Shown here: positions 38,316 to 47,924 of the stretch, piece after piece | How positions within the stretch are numbered: position 1 is the stretch's first letter | How the letters are laid out: each line of letters starts with the position of its first letter | DNA from: Flavobacterium sp. W4I14 | Lineage (GTDB): Bacteria > Bacteroidota > Bacteroidia > Sphingobacteriales > Sphingobacteriaceae | Assembly: GCA_030817875.1 (NCBI GenBank) | Contig: JAUSZU010000001.1 | Location: forward strand, 558,001-622,000 | Direction of reading: 5' to 3' | Length of the DNA stretch: 64,000 nt | The notes under the pieces: generated by a model | What the model was told of the DNA's origin: nothing | Seen by the model: only the letters and a program-made list of their open reading frames with translations | Database searches by the model: none | Position numbers and translations under genes: made by a program

Positions 38316-40022
38316 ATGAAAAATCAAAATCAATATATAAACAGCCGCAGATCATTTTTAAAAGCAACGGGCCTGTTGGGCGGAGCTGCACTGATTCCTT
38401 CCTTTTTCTTAGCCAGTTGTAAAAAAGGATTTCTTGACCGTGAACCGCTAGATTCGGTAACAGATATCAGTTTCTGGAAAACGGAAGAACAACTAAAACT
38501 GGCTGCAAATGCCTGTTACAGCAATTTGAGAAACAATAATACCATCGCCATGGAAAACATGGGCGATAATACCATTTATCCCCCTAATTCAGAATATCAG
38601 GCCATTTCTGCAGGAAATTACGATTTTACATCTGGTACATTAAACTCCGAGTGGGTAAATTTATATGCTGCCATCCGACGTTGTAACCATTTTCTCGAGA
38701 ATTACACCAAAGCCACTAATATCAGTGCAACTGCCTTGGCGCAATATGCAGGCGAAGTAAGGTTTTTAAGGGCTTTTATGTATACTTATCTGATCTTCCT
38801 TTTCGGCGATGTACCGTTAATCTCTAAAACACTCGATATTGGCGATGAAGAAGTATTTGGTCCGCGGAATAAAAGGGCAGAAGTGCTCGAATTTGTTTTT
38901 GCCGATTTAGATGCAGCAGCAGCTGGCCTTCCGACTACTTATACTGCTGCTGAACTTGGTCGTATTACCAAAGGTGCCGCATTTGCATGGAAAGCCAGAG
39001 TAGCGCTCTTTTTCGAAAAATGGAGTATTGCCGAGGCTGCTGCTAAATCAGTAATAGATCTGAATGTTTATCAGCTATATACAGCTGGTGGTACAGCCAA
39101 ATGTTATAACGACCTTTTTACCTACAAAGGAAAATTAGCTGCGGGAGCCAACAAAGAAACCATTTTAGCAAGACCAAATGTGGCCGGCGTAAGTGTGCAC
39201 AATACCAGTCGCGAAATTCAGGTACCCGATCAAACGAGCCGCTACTCGCCAACCAAATCTTTGGTAGATAGTTATTTATGTACAGACGGACTTCCGATAG
39301 ATAAATCGCCATTGTATAGCGAAAGCACTTATGCTGATATCTTCAAAAACAGAGATCCACGTATGAACCAAACCATATTAACACCTGGTTGGGCTTGGGG
39401 CGGACAAGACGATGGTGATGCCGATGCCACTACAAATCCGATATTTAATACTCCTAAATGGAACGCCGATAAAAAGGGTTGTATAACAGGAACCGGATTT
39501 TACTTTAGCAAATACGTAGAAGTTGCTGCTGTGGGTACGGTAAGCCAGGATTCGAACGATATCCATCATATCCGTTATGCAGAAGTACTGCTTACTTTAG
39601 CAGAGGCGAGGTTGGAGCAAGGTACACTTACCCAAACTGATATTGATAATACCATTAATAAGTTGCGCGATCGTGTGGGGATGAAAAGAATGGTAATTAC
39701 TGAACTTGCAGCGGCTGGCTTAGATTTAAGAACCGAAATCAGACGCGAAAGAAGGGTTGAACTGGCACTTGAAGGACAGCGCTATTACGACATACTCCGC
39801 TGGAAACAAGGCGATTTATTGGCTCAGGATGTAAAGGGGATGAAGAAAAGTTTGGTTGAAAGCTTTAACCAACAATATGTAGCTACCATCGCAACAGATG
39901 CCAACGGATATTTTGTGGTAAATACAGGTCGGAAATTTGTTGCTCCTAAGAATTATCTTTGGCCAATTCCAATTACACAATTGCAACGCAATCCGGTACT
40001 GGGACAAAATCCAGGCTGGTAG
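38316..40022 (+). CDS. susD-like: SusD/RagB-family lipoprotein 3 with twin-arginine signal
   Basis: 568 residues with normal SusD features: KGFLDREPLDSVTDISFWK after the lipid Cys, EVRFLRAFMYTYLIFLFGD near 148, and a late RERRVELALEGQRYYDILRW. The export signal is odd. It reads NSRRSFLKATG (residues 9-19), a good match to the Tat motif S/T-RR-x-F-L-K, followed by a moderately hydrophobic stretch and lipobox LASC (Cys35). SusD proteins are normally exported unfolded by Sec. The C-terminus is the family-typical NPVLGQNPGW. Other glycan-binding features are unremarkable. It is paired with SusC 3. Confidence 0.93.
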   Translation: MKNQNQYINSRRSFLKATGLLGGAALIPSFFLASCKKGFLDREPLDSVTDISFWKTEEQLKLAANACYSNLRNNNTIAMENMGDNTIYPPNSEYQAISAGNYDFTSGTLNSEWVNLYAAIRRCNHFLENYTKATNISATALAQYAGEVRFLRAFMYTYLIFLFGDVPLISKTLDIGDEEVFGPRNKRAEVLEFVFADLDAAAAGLPTTYTAAELGRITKGAAFAWKARVALFFEKWSIAEAAAKSVIDLNVYQLYTAGGTAKCYNDLFTYKGKLAAGANKETILARPNVAGVSVHNTSREIQVPDQTSRYSPTKSLVDSYLCTDGLPIDKSPLYSESTYADIFKNRDPRMNQTILTPGWAWGGQDDGDADATTNPIFNTPKWNADKKGCITGTGFYFSKYVEVAAVGTVSQDSNDIHHIRYAEVLLTLAEARLEQGTLTQTDIDNTINKLRDRVGMKRMVITELAAAGLDLRTEIRRERRVELALEGQRYYDILRWKQGDLLAQDVKGMKKSLVESFNQQYVATIATDANGYFVVNTGRKFVAPKNYLWPIPITQLQRNPVLGQNPGW

Positions 40023-40030
40023 CTAATTTA

Positions 40031-40137
40031 AGAGGCTGTATCATTAATGTCGAATTGTCATCTTTGGCTTATCCACTTTATCGGGAAGTTCAACAGAGGC
40101 AGATTTGAATGGAAATTAAATTTATGATACAGCCTCT
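40031..40137. mobile_element. MITE-like element with 14-bp terminal inverted repeats
   Basis: AGAGGCTGTATCAT (40031-40044) and ATGATACAGCCTCT (40124-40137) are perfect inverted repeats enclosing 79 bases with no ORF. The GAGGCTG ends resemble termini of insertion sequences seen in Bacteroidota, so this is probably a non-autonomous relic. With the following TTTT it may also act as a terminator for the SusC/SusD operon. I could not identify a clear target duplication. Confidence 0.6.
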
Positions 40138-40160
40138 TTTTATTTATTAATTTAACCGAT

Positions 40161-40973
40161 ATGAAATTATACTCTTTTTTAGTACTGAGCATTTGCCTTT
40201 TAGGCGCTTGTTCACCTAAGATCACCAAGCAAGCTGAATCAAACAGTAACGTACTGCGCATCATGTCTTATAACCTTCACCATTGTAACCCACCATCAAA
40301 AGACAAAGAAGGTCTTATTGATATTGATGCCATTGCCAAAGCGATAGCACAACAAAAACCTGATCTTGTGGCTTTACAAGAGGTAGACGTGAATACCAAA
40401 AGATCGGGCATTATTAACCAGGCCGCTTTGCTGGCCACCAAATTGAAGATGAATTTTTATTTTGGTAAAGCAATTGATCATGATGGGGGCGACTACGGTG
40501 TAGCCATTTTATCGCGCTTTCCTCTGTCTGCACAGCAGACTTTTATGTTACCTAAAAATAACGATGCCAAAGCAGAACAAAGGATTTTGGCCATTGCCAC
40601 TGCCGAAATTGCCAAAGGAGTTTTTATCCGTTTTGCTTCTACCCATCTTGATGCACAACGCCCGGAGGATAACCGTATCCTTCAAGCTAAGGAGATTAAT
40701 CGGCTAACAGCAAAAGAAACCCTACCGCTAATTGTTGCAGGTGATTTGAACGCCGATCCAAGTTCGGAAAGCATTAAAATATTCGATTCGAATTTTACCA
40801 GATCATGTAGCGATTGTGGTTTTACCATTCCTGTAATCAACCCACGGAAAACAATTGATCATATTGGTTTTAAAACCGGAAATCCTTTTAAAATTGTTTC
40901 CCACGAGGTTATTCCTGAGCGTTATGCTTCTGATCATTTGCCTATCGTTGCAGTGCTCGAACTGAAAAAATAG
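40161..40973 (+). CDS. Endonuclease/exonuclease/phosphatase-family lipoprotein
   Basis: 270 residues, lipoprotein signal ending LLGAC (Cys17). The EEP fold signatures are visible: RIMSYNLHH near 34-42, PDLVALQEVD near 71-80 with the metal-binding Glu, STHLD near 160, GDLNADP near 193-199, and the final ASDHLPIVA with the catalytic His pair. Members hydrolyse phosphodiester bonds in nucleic acids, lipids or inositol phosphates; a secreted lipoprotein suggests an extracellular or periplasmic phosphodiesterase. It follows the MITE-like element and is convergent with the esterase gene. Substrate cannot be told from sequence. Confidence 0.9.
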   Translation: MKLYSFLVLSICLLGACSPKITKQAESNSNVLRIMSYNLHHCNPPSKDKEGLIDIDAIAKAIAQQKPDLVALQEVDVNTKRSGIINQAALLATKLKMNFYFGKAIDHDGGDYGVAILSRFPLSAQQTFMLPKNNDAKAEQRILAIATAEIAKGVFIRFASTHLDAQRPEDNRILQAKEINRLTAKETLPLIVAGDLNADPSSESIKIFDSNFTRSCSDCGFTIPVINPRKTIDHIGFKTGNPFKIVSHEVIPERYASDHLPIVAVLELKK

Positions 40974-40992
40974 CAAAACCATACGATTTACC

Positions 40993-41946
40993 CTACCTCT
41001 TTTTTAAAGCAGGGGGGATGCTAAAAGTGGGTTTCTTGTCGGCATCTTTAAAGTCTACTTCCATAAAGTAGCGCTTTTGTTTAATGATGTAATTTTCTAT
41101 AAACCACAAAATATCAGGCAGGTTTTCAACCATTGGAGAACCTGCTATTTCGTGCCCCATACCTTGTACATACTGAAAATAATATGGATACCCATTTTTT
41201 TTGAAAGTGCGTGCCAGGTACTTGGAGCCAAAAAAGCCCCTGTTAAGTAATCTCACTTTGTTGTAAGGAACAAGTTTATCGGCTGTGCCATGAAAAAGCA
41301 TCGTAGGTGCTGGTGGCATGGCATATTTTGGTGCACCATGATAACTTAATATTGCCCCGGCAAAAGAAATTACGCCTTTGTATTGAAAATGCTGTGGGAG
41401 TTTAGCCGATAAGGCTGTCGCATTTCGCTTGTTATAGTCGGTGTGTAGTGCAGTAATAGCACCCGCACTTGATCCTGATAGGATGATCATAGCTGTATCG
41501 ATACCGAGTTCTTTTGCATTTTTAAGCAGATAAGCTGTTGCGTCGAAAACATCAGCCGTAGCCGTATCGATAGCTGCTTTTAAATTTGAAGTATTAAATG
41601 GACTTGGAAACCTCTTCCCTTTAAGGCCTAATCTATAGTCAACAGATACCACTTTAAAACCATGCCCTATCAAAGTATTAAAGTATTGATCAAATAATTT
41701 GCTGTCTCTGTGGCCCATTACAAAGCCACCACCAAATACAAAAAGCACTGTTGGCTTCGTTTCTGTTATTTTACCACTGTAATAAATATCTAACCTTAGT
41801 GTGCCGGAATCCGTTTGCGAAAATATTTTAGTATCTACATGATATTTTTTATCCTTGAGTATAATTTGCCCCATTGAGGATAGAGAACTGAATAAAAGCG
41901 TCAGGAACAGTAAGCTTAGCGGATATACTTTAATATTGGGCATCAT
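40993..41946 (-). CDS. Secreted alpha/beta-hydrolase esterase
   Basis: 317 residues with a signal peptide (cleavage near residue 26). The fold signatures are the oxyanion segment FGGGFVMG (71-78), the nucleophile elbow GSSAG (Ser160), HGTADKLVP with Asp223, and GMGHE with His265. These suggest a carboxylesterase, as in acetyl- or feruloyl-esterases acting on plant polysaccharides, or a small-molecule esterase. The Ser-Asp-His triad is in proper order and spacing. It is a single gene, convergent with the EEP gene. The substrate is inferred only loosely from the glycan-rich neighbourhood. Confidence 0.85.
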   Translation of the reverse strand: MMPNIKVYPLSLLFLTLLFSSLSSMGQIILKDKKYHVDTKIFSQTDSGTLRLDIYYSGKITETKPTVLFVFGGGFVMGHRDSKLFDQYFNTLIGHGFKVVSVDYRLGLKGKRFPSPFNTSNLKAAIDTATADVFDATAYLLKNAKELGIDTAMIILSGSSAGAITALHTDYNKRNATALSAKLPQHFQYKGVISFAGAILSYHGAPKYAMPPAPTMLFHGTADKLVPYNKVRLLNRGFFGSKYLARTFKKNGYPYYFQYVQGMGHEIAGSPMVENLPDILWFIENYIIKQKRYFMEVDFKDADKKPTFSIPPALKKR

Positions 41947-42432
41947 CTATTTTTTAGGAAGAGGTTCGCTACTAGCCAAATGTGATCGGCTTTGATTTCT
42001 AAGCTAATTTATCGCATTTTCAGCTCAAGTGCAATTAAATACGCGATATTCTACGCTAAGGATTTAATTTAATCGGTTATAAATGCGAATGCCCTATTTT
42101 TATAGCCATTTAGCCTAAATAATAAGATATTTTTGCAAATAACGCCGTTTCTGAAAATAGGTGCAATAATTGGTGCTTTGCTATCTTTAAATTGCGATTT
42201 GATCAAGTTTAGGTTGTTTTCATCATAAAAACTAGAAGAGTTAATGTCATGCTGTATAAATTGAGAATTTTTACAGATCTGTATGTTAATTAGAATATCC
42301 TCAATTATCGGTGCAAGGAAGGATTATATTGAAAAAAGCCCTTTGTTAACATTTCTTAATAAATTAATATGAAAGCGCTGATAAGTTAAAATGCTTTGTC
42401 TTGCTTTGTAGCAAAAGAATTAATAATTGATT
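41947..42432. other. Intergenic region, 486 bp
   Basis: This AT-rich gap separates the divergent esterase and the small protein at 42433. I see no ORF, repeat or strong hairpin. A CTTGCTTTG at about 42403-42411 resembles a -7 box with one mismatch and would be about 20 bases upstream of the small gene's start. I assign nothing else. Confidence 0.4.
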
Positions 42433-42663
42433 ATGCAAAACAATCAGGTAACAGTTAGCCCAGATCTACAGCAGTTTATTGATATGTTCGAGCCCAGTAA
42501 ATTTAAACTAATGTCTGGGGGAATCGAAATCAGGGGAATAAACGATATGCAAAGGAATATTGCCCAAGCTAAAGCAATCATCGAAAGATTAAAACTTCGC
42601 CTAATCGTATCGCATAATGCCGAAATGCTTAGCTATCGCGGCTTTGAAGTAAATAACCTATAA
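42433..42663 (+). CDS. Small hypothetical protein
   Basis: 76 residues from the ATG at 42433; an in-frame TTG six bases earlier is less likely. No signal peptide, Cys or membrane segment. The sequence SPDLQQFIDMFEPSKFKLMS is followed by a helix (QRNIAQAKAIIERLKLRLIVS) and GFEVNNL. No family recognised. The balanced composition and isolated position support a real small gene, but only moderately. Confidence 0.45.
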   Translation: MQNNQVTVSPDLQQFIDMFEPSKFKLMSGGIEIRGINDMQRNIAQAKAIIERLKLRLIVSHNAEMLSYRGFEVNNL

Positions 42664-42797
42664 GTCAAAAACCGATTTGTCCGGTTTATAATTAGCCTGC
42701 CCATCAGGCTCATCATTAATTGATGTTCCGTTATACTTATAACATGTTTTTTCGATTGTGAATATAAATCAAAAAAACATGTGTTATACATCGATAA

Positions 42798-42827
42798 ATA
42801 AAAAGAGGGCCACATATTAGCCCTCTT
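42798..42827 (-). terminator. Intrinsic terminator of the M60 peptidase gene
   Basis: AAGAGGGC (42803-42810) pairs with GCCCTCTT (42820-42827) around a 9-base loop. On the minus strand the hairpin is followed by TTTTTATTT, 14 bases after the peptidase stop. A further A/T-rich inverted repeat (ACATGTTTTTT/AAAAAAACATGT) lies at about 42741-42780. Confidence 0.85.
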
Positions 42828-42840
42828 CTTTATCAAGTTG

Positions 42841-44664
42841 TTAATTGTATAATCCCAGCTCTGCAAGCGATGCAAACTGAAGACCATCTTGTGCTGAGTT
42901 CATAATTACCTTAAGGTATCTTAAGGTTTTGGTGCTGCCAAACCCAAAATATTGCACTCCGGCAGCATTTTGAGCTACATAATTGTTTACCGATGTGAAA
43001 TTTATATTATCTGTACTTGTTAAAACCTGAAAGTTTTTAATCGCACGGCTCAATCCGCTTCTCTGCACTAAACTTAAGCCATTTGCCGATTTCGAAGATC
43101 CTAGATCAATCACAATTTGGTGCGGATAACTTGTTGCAGAAGTGGTCCAGCGTGAGTGCCAGAATGTACTGTGGCTACCATCAATTAGAGTAGCAGCCCT
43201 GCCATTGATGGCTCCCTCACCACTGGTTTCTTCAGAGCTGAAAGAATTGATGCTCCAGCCAGTTTTACTTAATTCGGTTAAAGGTGCAACATTGTCTTGC
43301 AGGGTAGAGGGATCAGTGCTTGGCGCCGGTAAACCCAAAGCAGCCATGTCTGCATATATTTGAGTAGTAGCTGCTGAAGTAGATAGATTCAATCCCCATT
43401 TTTGGAAGAAGTTACTTAAGTTTTTGCCCGATATACTACAAGCCTTCAGCATGAAATAACGCATCCTGGCATCATCATTAGCTAGGGTTGGATTTTCAAC
43501 ACGCATATCCTTGGCCAGGGTTCTGTAAAAATTATCACCATAGGCTAAGGTTAATTGTTGAAACATGCAGAGCCTGATAAACAGATCGGTTAAAGGATTG
43601 GCATAACTTGTTGATCCGTTATAATCTTTGGTGCCGGCAGGTTTTCCTAAATAGGTAAAAGCTTTTGGCCACACACCGTCGTTTACCAACCTGTTGATAG
43701 AAGGGGTAAGGGTACGTTGTACATATAAACTATATAGATTTACAGAAACCTCGCCTAGGGCTCCCCAACGCCACATCATTTGGTGCTGATGGCCTAATTC
43801 GTGCCATAAGCCCCAACCATTGGTGCCCACTGCGCTTAAGGTTAAAATGGCATTAACATCCGAGGTGATATACGCTGTGCGATAATCATAAGCGAAAAAA
43901 TAATAGGCCGGATCTTCATGCTGCGTTAAAAGATAGGAATGGACATTTTTTGCATGAGCAGGTAGAGAGTTGTCTAAGCCGTTCAAATCATCCTCTAGCG
44001 CAATAACCTGTGTAATTTTGTTCAATATAGCACTCTGGTCTTCTGCTTGGTATTGTATTGCCTTAGTTCGTGATACTACGATAAAGCAATTTGTGCCCTC
44101 TAAAACCACATCAGGAGTAGTGTAGGTTTGTAATTGATTAATCCAATCTGAATTGGTGGTTATGCCAAGTTTGTAATATGGAGCGTATTGGTAACCGCTA
44201 TTAAAAGTTACTTTAGTGGTAGAACCAGTTGTAGAATTGGTGTACCTGATCCATATTAAGCCGCCAACAGCGTTGGTAATGGTATTGGTACCCGCCGTTA
44301 ACTGCACAGATGTGGGTTGCGTGTTCCATGTGCCATATCTAGAATAGGTACCAATTAATAATTTTGGCAGGCGGGTTCCTGTGGTTTGTTCTACGGTAAT
44401 ATCTAAAGTAGCACCCGGAGCCATGTATAAACCGGTTGCAGTAAAATCGGTCAAATAGTATCCATTTTTTAAGCGGTCCCTTTCAATTGATGCACTAATT
44501 TTTTCGGTGACATTAAAAACATTGGTTTGAGTGAGGGATTGCACACCTACGATGCCCATAGTTTTTTTGCTGTTTACAATTTCTTCTTGTAATACAGCCG
44601 TTTTTTTACAGGCCGAAAGACCTACAATCGCCGAAACGGTTAAGAGTAATAATTTTTTTTTCAT
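42841..44664 (-). CDS. M60-type zinc metallopeptidase lipoprotein with discoidin (F5/8-C) domain
   Basis: 607 residues with lipobox LSAC (Cys19). The N-terminal third is beta-rich (about 60-165). The zinc site is WHELGHQHQ (His288, Glu289, His292), followed 13 residues later by Glu305 in GALGEVSVN, giving the HExxH-x-E gluzincin pattern of M60/enhancin-like peptidases. The C-terminal 140 residues (about 468-607) form an F5/8 type C or CBM32-like domain (INGRAATLIDGSHSTFWHSRW and HQIVIDLGS). M60 enzymes cleave heavily glycosylated proteins such as mucins, with the CBM as carbohydrate anchor. Single gene; an AACCAAA motif precedes the start on the coding strand. Downstream terminator seen. Confidence 0.88.
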   Translation of the reverse strand: MKKKLLLLTVSAIVGLSACKKTAVLQEEIVNSKKTMGIVGVQSLTQTNVFNVTEKISASIERDRLKNGYYLTDFTATGLYMAPGATLDITVEQTTGTRLPKLLIGTYSRYGTWNTQPTSVQLTAGTNTITNAVGGLIWIRYTNSTTGSTTKVTFNSGYQYAPYYKLGITTNSDWINQLQTYTTPDVVLEGTNCFIVVSRTKAIQYQAEDQSAILNKITQVIALEDDLNGLDNSLPAHAKNVHSYLLTQHEDPAYYFFAYDYRTAYITSDVNAILTLSAVGTNGWGLWHELGHQHQMMWRWGALGEVSVNLYSLYVQRTLTPSINRLVNDGVWPKAFTYLGKPAGTKDYNGSTSYANPLTDLFIRLCMFQQLTLAYGDNFYRTLAKDMRVENPTLANDDARMRYFMLKACSISGKNLSNFFQKWGLNLSTSAATTQIYADMAALGLPAPSTDPSTLQDNVAPLTELSKTGWSINSFSSEETSGEGAINGRAATLIDGSHSTFWHSRWTTSATSYPHQIVIDLGSSKSANGLSLVQRSGLSRAIKNFQVLTSTDNINFTSVNNYVAQNAAGVQYFGFGSTKTLRYLKVIMNSAQDGLQFASLAELGLYN

Positions 44665-45156
44665 TTTTTAGGTTTTAGTAAATATTTGGTTATAGGTTTC
44701 CATATTCCAGTAATGGATTACGGTGATAATTTTTACTAAGTGTTTAGTTCGCCAGTTTAAACCCTAACATAAATTGATGTAAGTCTGTTTAAAACGTCAA
44801 TACAATGTATTCATAATTACATTTAAATAAATGAAAAAAGACTGCGCAAACGTTTGATCTGCATATGCTTACAGTGGTAGCCACTAAATGTGCGTCCGCT
44901 TTGAGCTATTCTTTTAATATTTATTACGAAACAGTAATTGGGATATTAGAAATAGCCTGCTGCCATGGCAAGCTTCGATTGTTCGAAGATTTTAGCATTC
45001 GAGATAACCTAACCAACAAATGAGAAAGAACCAATAGAATTGGTTTTGATGGTAAGTCTTAAAGTAAAGAGGTATATGTCATGTAATCCAAGTTTACAAA
45101 CAGCTGATTAAAATAGAGGTAGAGTTCGCATTTAGGTGCTAAAACATGGTAGTGAT
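44665..45156. other. Intergenic region, 492 bp
   Basis: The gap between two minus-strand genes (M60 peptidase and histidine kinase) is AT-rich, without an ORF I would defend. The reverse complement of 44685-44691 reads AACCAAA, 20 bases before the peptidase ATG. I see no repeat or clear promoter match. Confidence 0.4.
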
Positions 45157-46227
45157 TTAACGGGCTTCTTGTAAGTCGATTATAATTAATACCTCAAAAT
45201 ACATGCCTTTCAGGCCGGAAGAGAGTTTGGCTCTGTCTGCATAGGTATGAAGCAATCTTTGACGGATGTTTTCAAGGCCTGTATGGAAACCTGTATCGTT
45301 CAGGCCGGTGTTTATCAGGTTAATTGTTTGAATACTAAACTGAGCTGCCTGCAACTTTACCATAATCTTTCCGGGATCTTCCGGTTGGCTGAGGTTACCA
45401 TGTTTAACCATATTTTCGGTTAGGCTAAGTAAGAGTAATGGAATTACCTCTGTTGATTCGGTTTTCTGGTCATAACTAAAATCTATGAATAAGTCTGGCT
45501 GCTTTATTCTGCAAAGCTGGAGCAGATTTTCGACCTGGCGGATCTCTGCTTCCAGCGGCATAATTTCTGGGCCGTGTTCACACTCCAATGCATAGCGCAT
45601 CAGTTTTGAAAGATACCGCACTGCTTCTGCAGCTCGGGGTTCACTTTTATGTGTGCTGTTATATATGTAGGTTAATGTGTTGAACAGGAAATGGGGGTTT
45701 ATCTGCGCTTTGAGGTAGGCATTTTTAGCATTAGCCAGTTCAAGTCTTGTTTGCTTTTGCTTCAACATTTCTTCAATTGCTTCTTTTTCCAGTTCCGCTG
45801 TCCGATGCTTTTGATGGATATAACTTTTGATAAAATAATAAGCTGTTGAAAAAAGTAAGAAGTAAATGCCTCTCCATACTGTTAAAAACATATACTTCCA
45901 GTCTGTAACCGTCAATTTGCCAATAGAAAGTACTATTACTTTTGAAAGCGAACGGTCTGCAAGGTAGGCGGTAAAAGTATACAAACACACCTCAAGTATT
46001 GTAAATACAATTATGCTTAAATAAATAGGTTTCAGTGGTTTCAAACCCCGTCTTAATACCAGTTCTGCATGGATATAAAAGAATGTGATATTAATAATGT
46101 AATGAATGCAGTAGTTTATTATAGGGCCGTTTATTTTAAGGATCAACGAGACGAGTATATATTCATAGAGAATGAAAATAGCCCATGCAATAATATGCCA
46201 GCGATAATTTTTTAGCCAGTTTTTCAT
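45157..46227 (-). CDS. LytS/YehU-type sensor histidine kinase
   Basis: 356 residues. Four membrane segments are visible in 10-133, then a coiled linker (about 138-172) and the His_kinase domain of the LytS type with AQINPHFLFNTLTYIYN (phosphoacceptor His179). The HATPase part shows LLLSLTENMVKHGNL, and then weak GLENIRQRL. These kinases partner with LytTR response regulators. The partner gene is upstream on the same strand, separated by 238 bases, so the pair is likely co-transcribed. The signal sensed is not known; the N-terminal domain has no recognised ligand fold. Confidence 0.92.
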   Translation of the reverse strand: MKNWLKNYRWHIIAWAIFILYEYILVSLILKINGPIINYCIHYIINITFFYIHAELVLRRGLKPLKPIYLSIIVFTILEVCLYTFTAYLADRSLSKVIVLSIGKLTVTDWKYMFLTVWRGIYFLLFSTAYYFIKSYIHQKHRTAELEKEAIEEMLKQKQTRLELANAKNAYLKAQINPHFLFNTLTYIYNSTHKSEPRAAEAVRYLSKLMRYALECEHGPEIMPLEAEIRQVENLLQLCRIKQPDLFIDFSYDQKTESTEVIPLLLLSLTENMVKHGNLSQPEDPGKIMVKLQAAQFSIQTINLINTGLNDTGFHTGLENIRQRLLHTYADRAKLSSGLKGMYFEVLIIIDLQEAR

Positions 46228-46465
46228 TTTGTTCTTTGGTTAAAATTCGGTTTCACATCAGTCAATAATTGCTTTACGTAACAAGATCTTTTTTGGGTTT
46301 TGCCAGGACTAATTTCCTTCTATGAAAAGAATTACAGACTTAAAATTAACCCGGAAAACTGCATTTGTTTTCCGCTCCCAAAAAGCGGCTAGCTCGCGCT
46401 TTCAAAAAACAGATCCAACAACTAGCACAGTTACAGTAATCACAACACTTACCGGCTTGGAGGGG

Positions 46466-47212
46466 TCAGCCCCTTAGACGTTTCGAGACAAGGGTTTGGT
46501 TTTCGATATAATCCATAAATGCCTCTTTGTACTGTGGCGTCATGAGCACTTCATACTTTCCAAGGTCTATTTTGTGTCCATTAATTTCCTTTACAAAGGT
46601 GGTGTTTATTATGTATGATTTGTGAACGCGGTAGAAGTGCTCATTTTCCTGGAGTTTTTCCTCCATTTCCTTAATGGTCATGTATACCGAGTAATCATTT
46701 GTTGGTGTGTAAATGTGCACATGGTTGTTTGAGCCCTGGAGATAGATAATGTCTTTTTTAAGTACTTTGGTCAGTCTGCCGCGTTCGCCATTTGTGCGTA
46801 AGAAAAATGCTCCTTCATTTTCACTTACAAGACGCTGTGCATCGTAATATTCTGAAAGTACCTCATTAACCACTTCGGCAAAATCTCCCATGTTGAAAGG
46901 TTTTAGCAGGTAATGTTTTGCTCTAACCTTAAAAGCATCCAATGCAAACTCTGGATAGGAAGTAGTAAAAATAATGTTGTGTGACTTATGTTTGAGGTTA
47001 TCAGCGAGCCGTAAGCCAGACATTGCTGGCATATCGATATCCATAAAGATTAACTGTTTATTGCTTTCTGTGCTAATTTCGCTTAAGGCTTCTATCGGTT
47101 TTGTGAAGATACGGTGGACTTTTAACCTCGGCATTTCCGCAATATGGTCTTGTAAAATATTAACAGCAGTTGGATCATCATCAATGATGATACATGAGAT
47201 AGAGTTTTTCAT
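46466..47212 (-). CDS. LytTR-family response regulator
   Basis: 248 residues if started at the ATG at 47212, which begins MKNSISCIIIDDD as in related regulators; an upstream in-frame ATG would add 24 hydrophobic residues unlikely in a receiver protein. The receiver domain (about 5-118) has IIIDDDPTAV and FMDIDMPAMSG (Asp58). The LytTR DNA-binding domain (about 140-245) has KDIIYLQGSNNHVHIYT and YRVHKSYIINT. It pairs with the LytS-type kinase downstream. Its target genes are unknown. The M60 peptidase next to the kinase is a plausible one, though this is inference. Confidence 0.93.
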   Translation of the reverse strand: MKNSISCIIIDDDPTAVNILQDHIAEMPRLKVHRIFTKPIEALSEISTESNKQLIFMDIDMPAMSGLRLADNLKHKSHNIIFTTSYPEFALDAFKVRAKHYLLKPFNMGDFAEVVNEVLSEYYDAQRLVSENEGAFFLRTNGERGRLTKVLKKDIIYLQGSNNHVHIYTPTNDYSVYMTIKEMEEKLQENEHFYRVHKSYIINTTFVKEINGHKIDLGKYEVLMTPQYKEAFMDYIENQTLVSKRLRG

Positions 47213-47924
47213 TAAGATAGGTTTAAGTAGATAAAGGCAATTTAATAAATTATTCTTAAATGAGGTGGTGGAAAAGACTAACAATGTGAGAATTAACTAA
47301 TCTTAATTAATTAGCTAACCTAAGTAAATGCCTCCTTATTGCCATTTTTAAGGCTAAATCGTCATTAGAGGTCTTTCTGAGCGTTCAGTTTTTAGAGATA
47401 CAATGGAGTGACGATGACATAATACGGGGTGTCGTTTCCAGCTTAATTGTGAATCGTAGTATCTTGGCAGGTTTTGTAGATTGCATTAAGATTAGCCACG
47501 CTGAGCACTTCATAATTCCTATCTGTGTGCTAAAGACGACTGCTCTTTGATAGAGATTAGAATTTTTCAATACCTCGGGGGATGACAGATATAGGTGAAG
47601 ATTCCTTCGGCCATAATGGAATAAAAACAGTAAAGGTAACGCTTCAGTCTAAATGATGGCCGATTTTTGAATCTGTCATAGATACAACATAGACAATGAA
47701 GATTTCATGAAAAACCAATAGGTAGATTAGGTAAGATATTTGGACTAATCTTTAGGATGTCATCAAGACCAGATGGTAAAAATCAGTGTACATTTTGGAA
47801 CGAAATCAAATACGCACTTTTAGGTTCTTCCTCATTTGGTGAAAAATGGTTAGCATTCCATTATTGCTGCTTCATCTTCCAATTCCTATAATCTCATATT
47901 TTGTCAATATAATGGAGATTAATA
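47213..47924. other. Intergenic region, 712 bp, degenerate repeats
   Basis: I see no gene. The segment 47360-47660 has pieces resembling decayed intergenic repeats (CTTTCTGAGCGTTCAG near 47371 and GGAGTGACGATGACA near 47405, CGGGGGATGACAG near 47576). The rest is AT-rich. The long gap, and the switch afterwards to GC-richer sequence, mark the edge between two blocks of genes. Confidence 0.4.

Noticed and set aside
47213..47284. Upstream start for the LytTR regulator
   Set aside because: It would add a hydrophobic 24-residue extension before the receiver domain; MKNSISCIIIDDD is the normal beginning.
47385..47570. Minus-strand ORF of 61 residues
   Set aside because: It lies in decayed repeat sequence, has no start-proximal signal, and its composition does not look coding.
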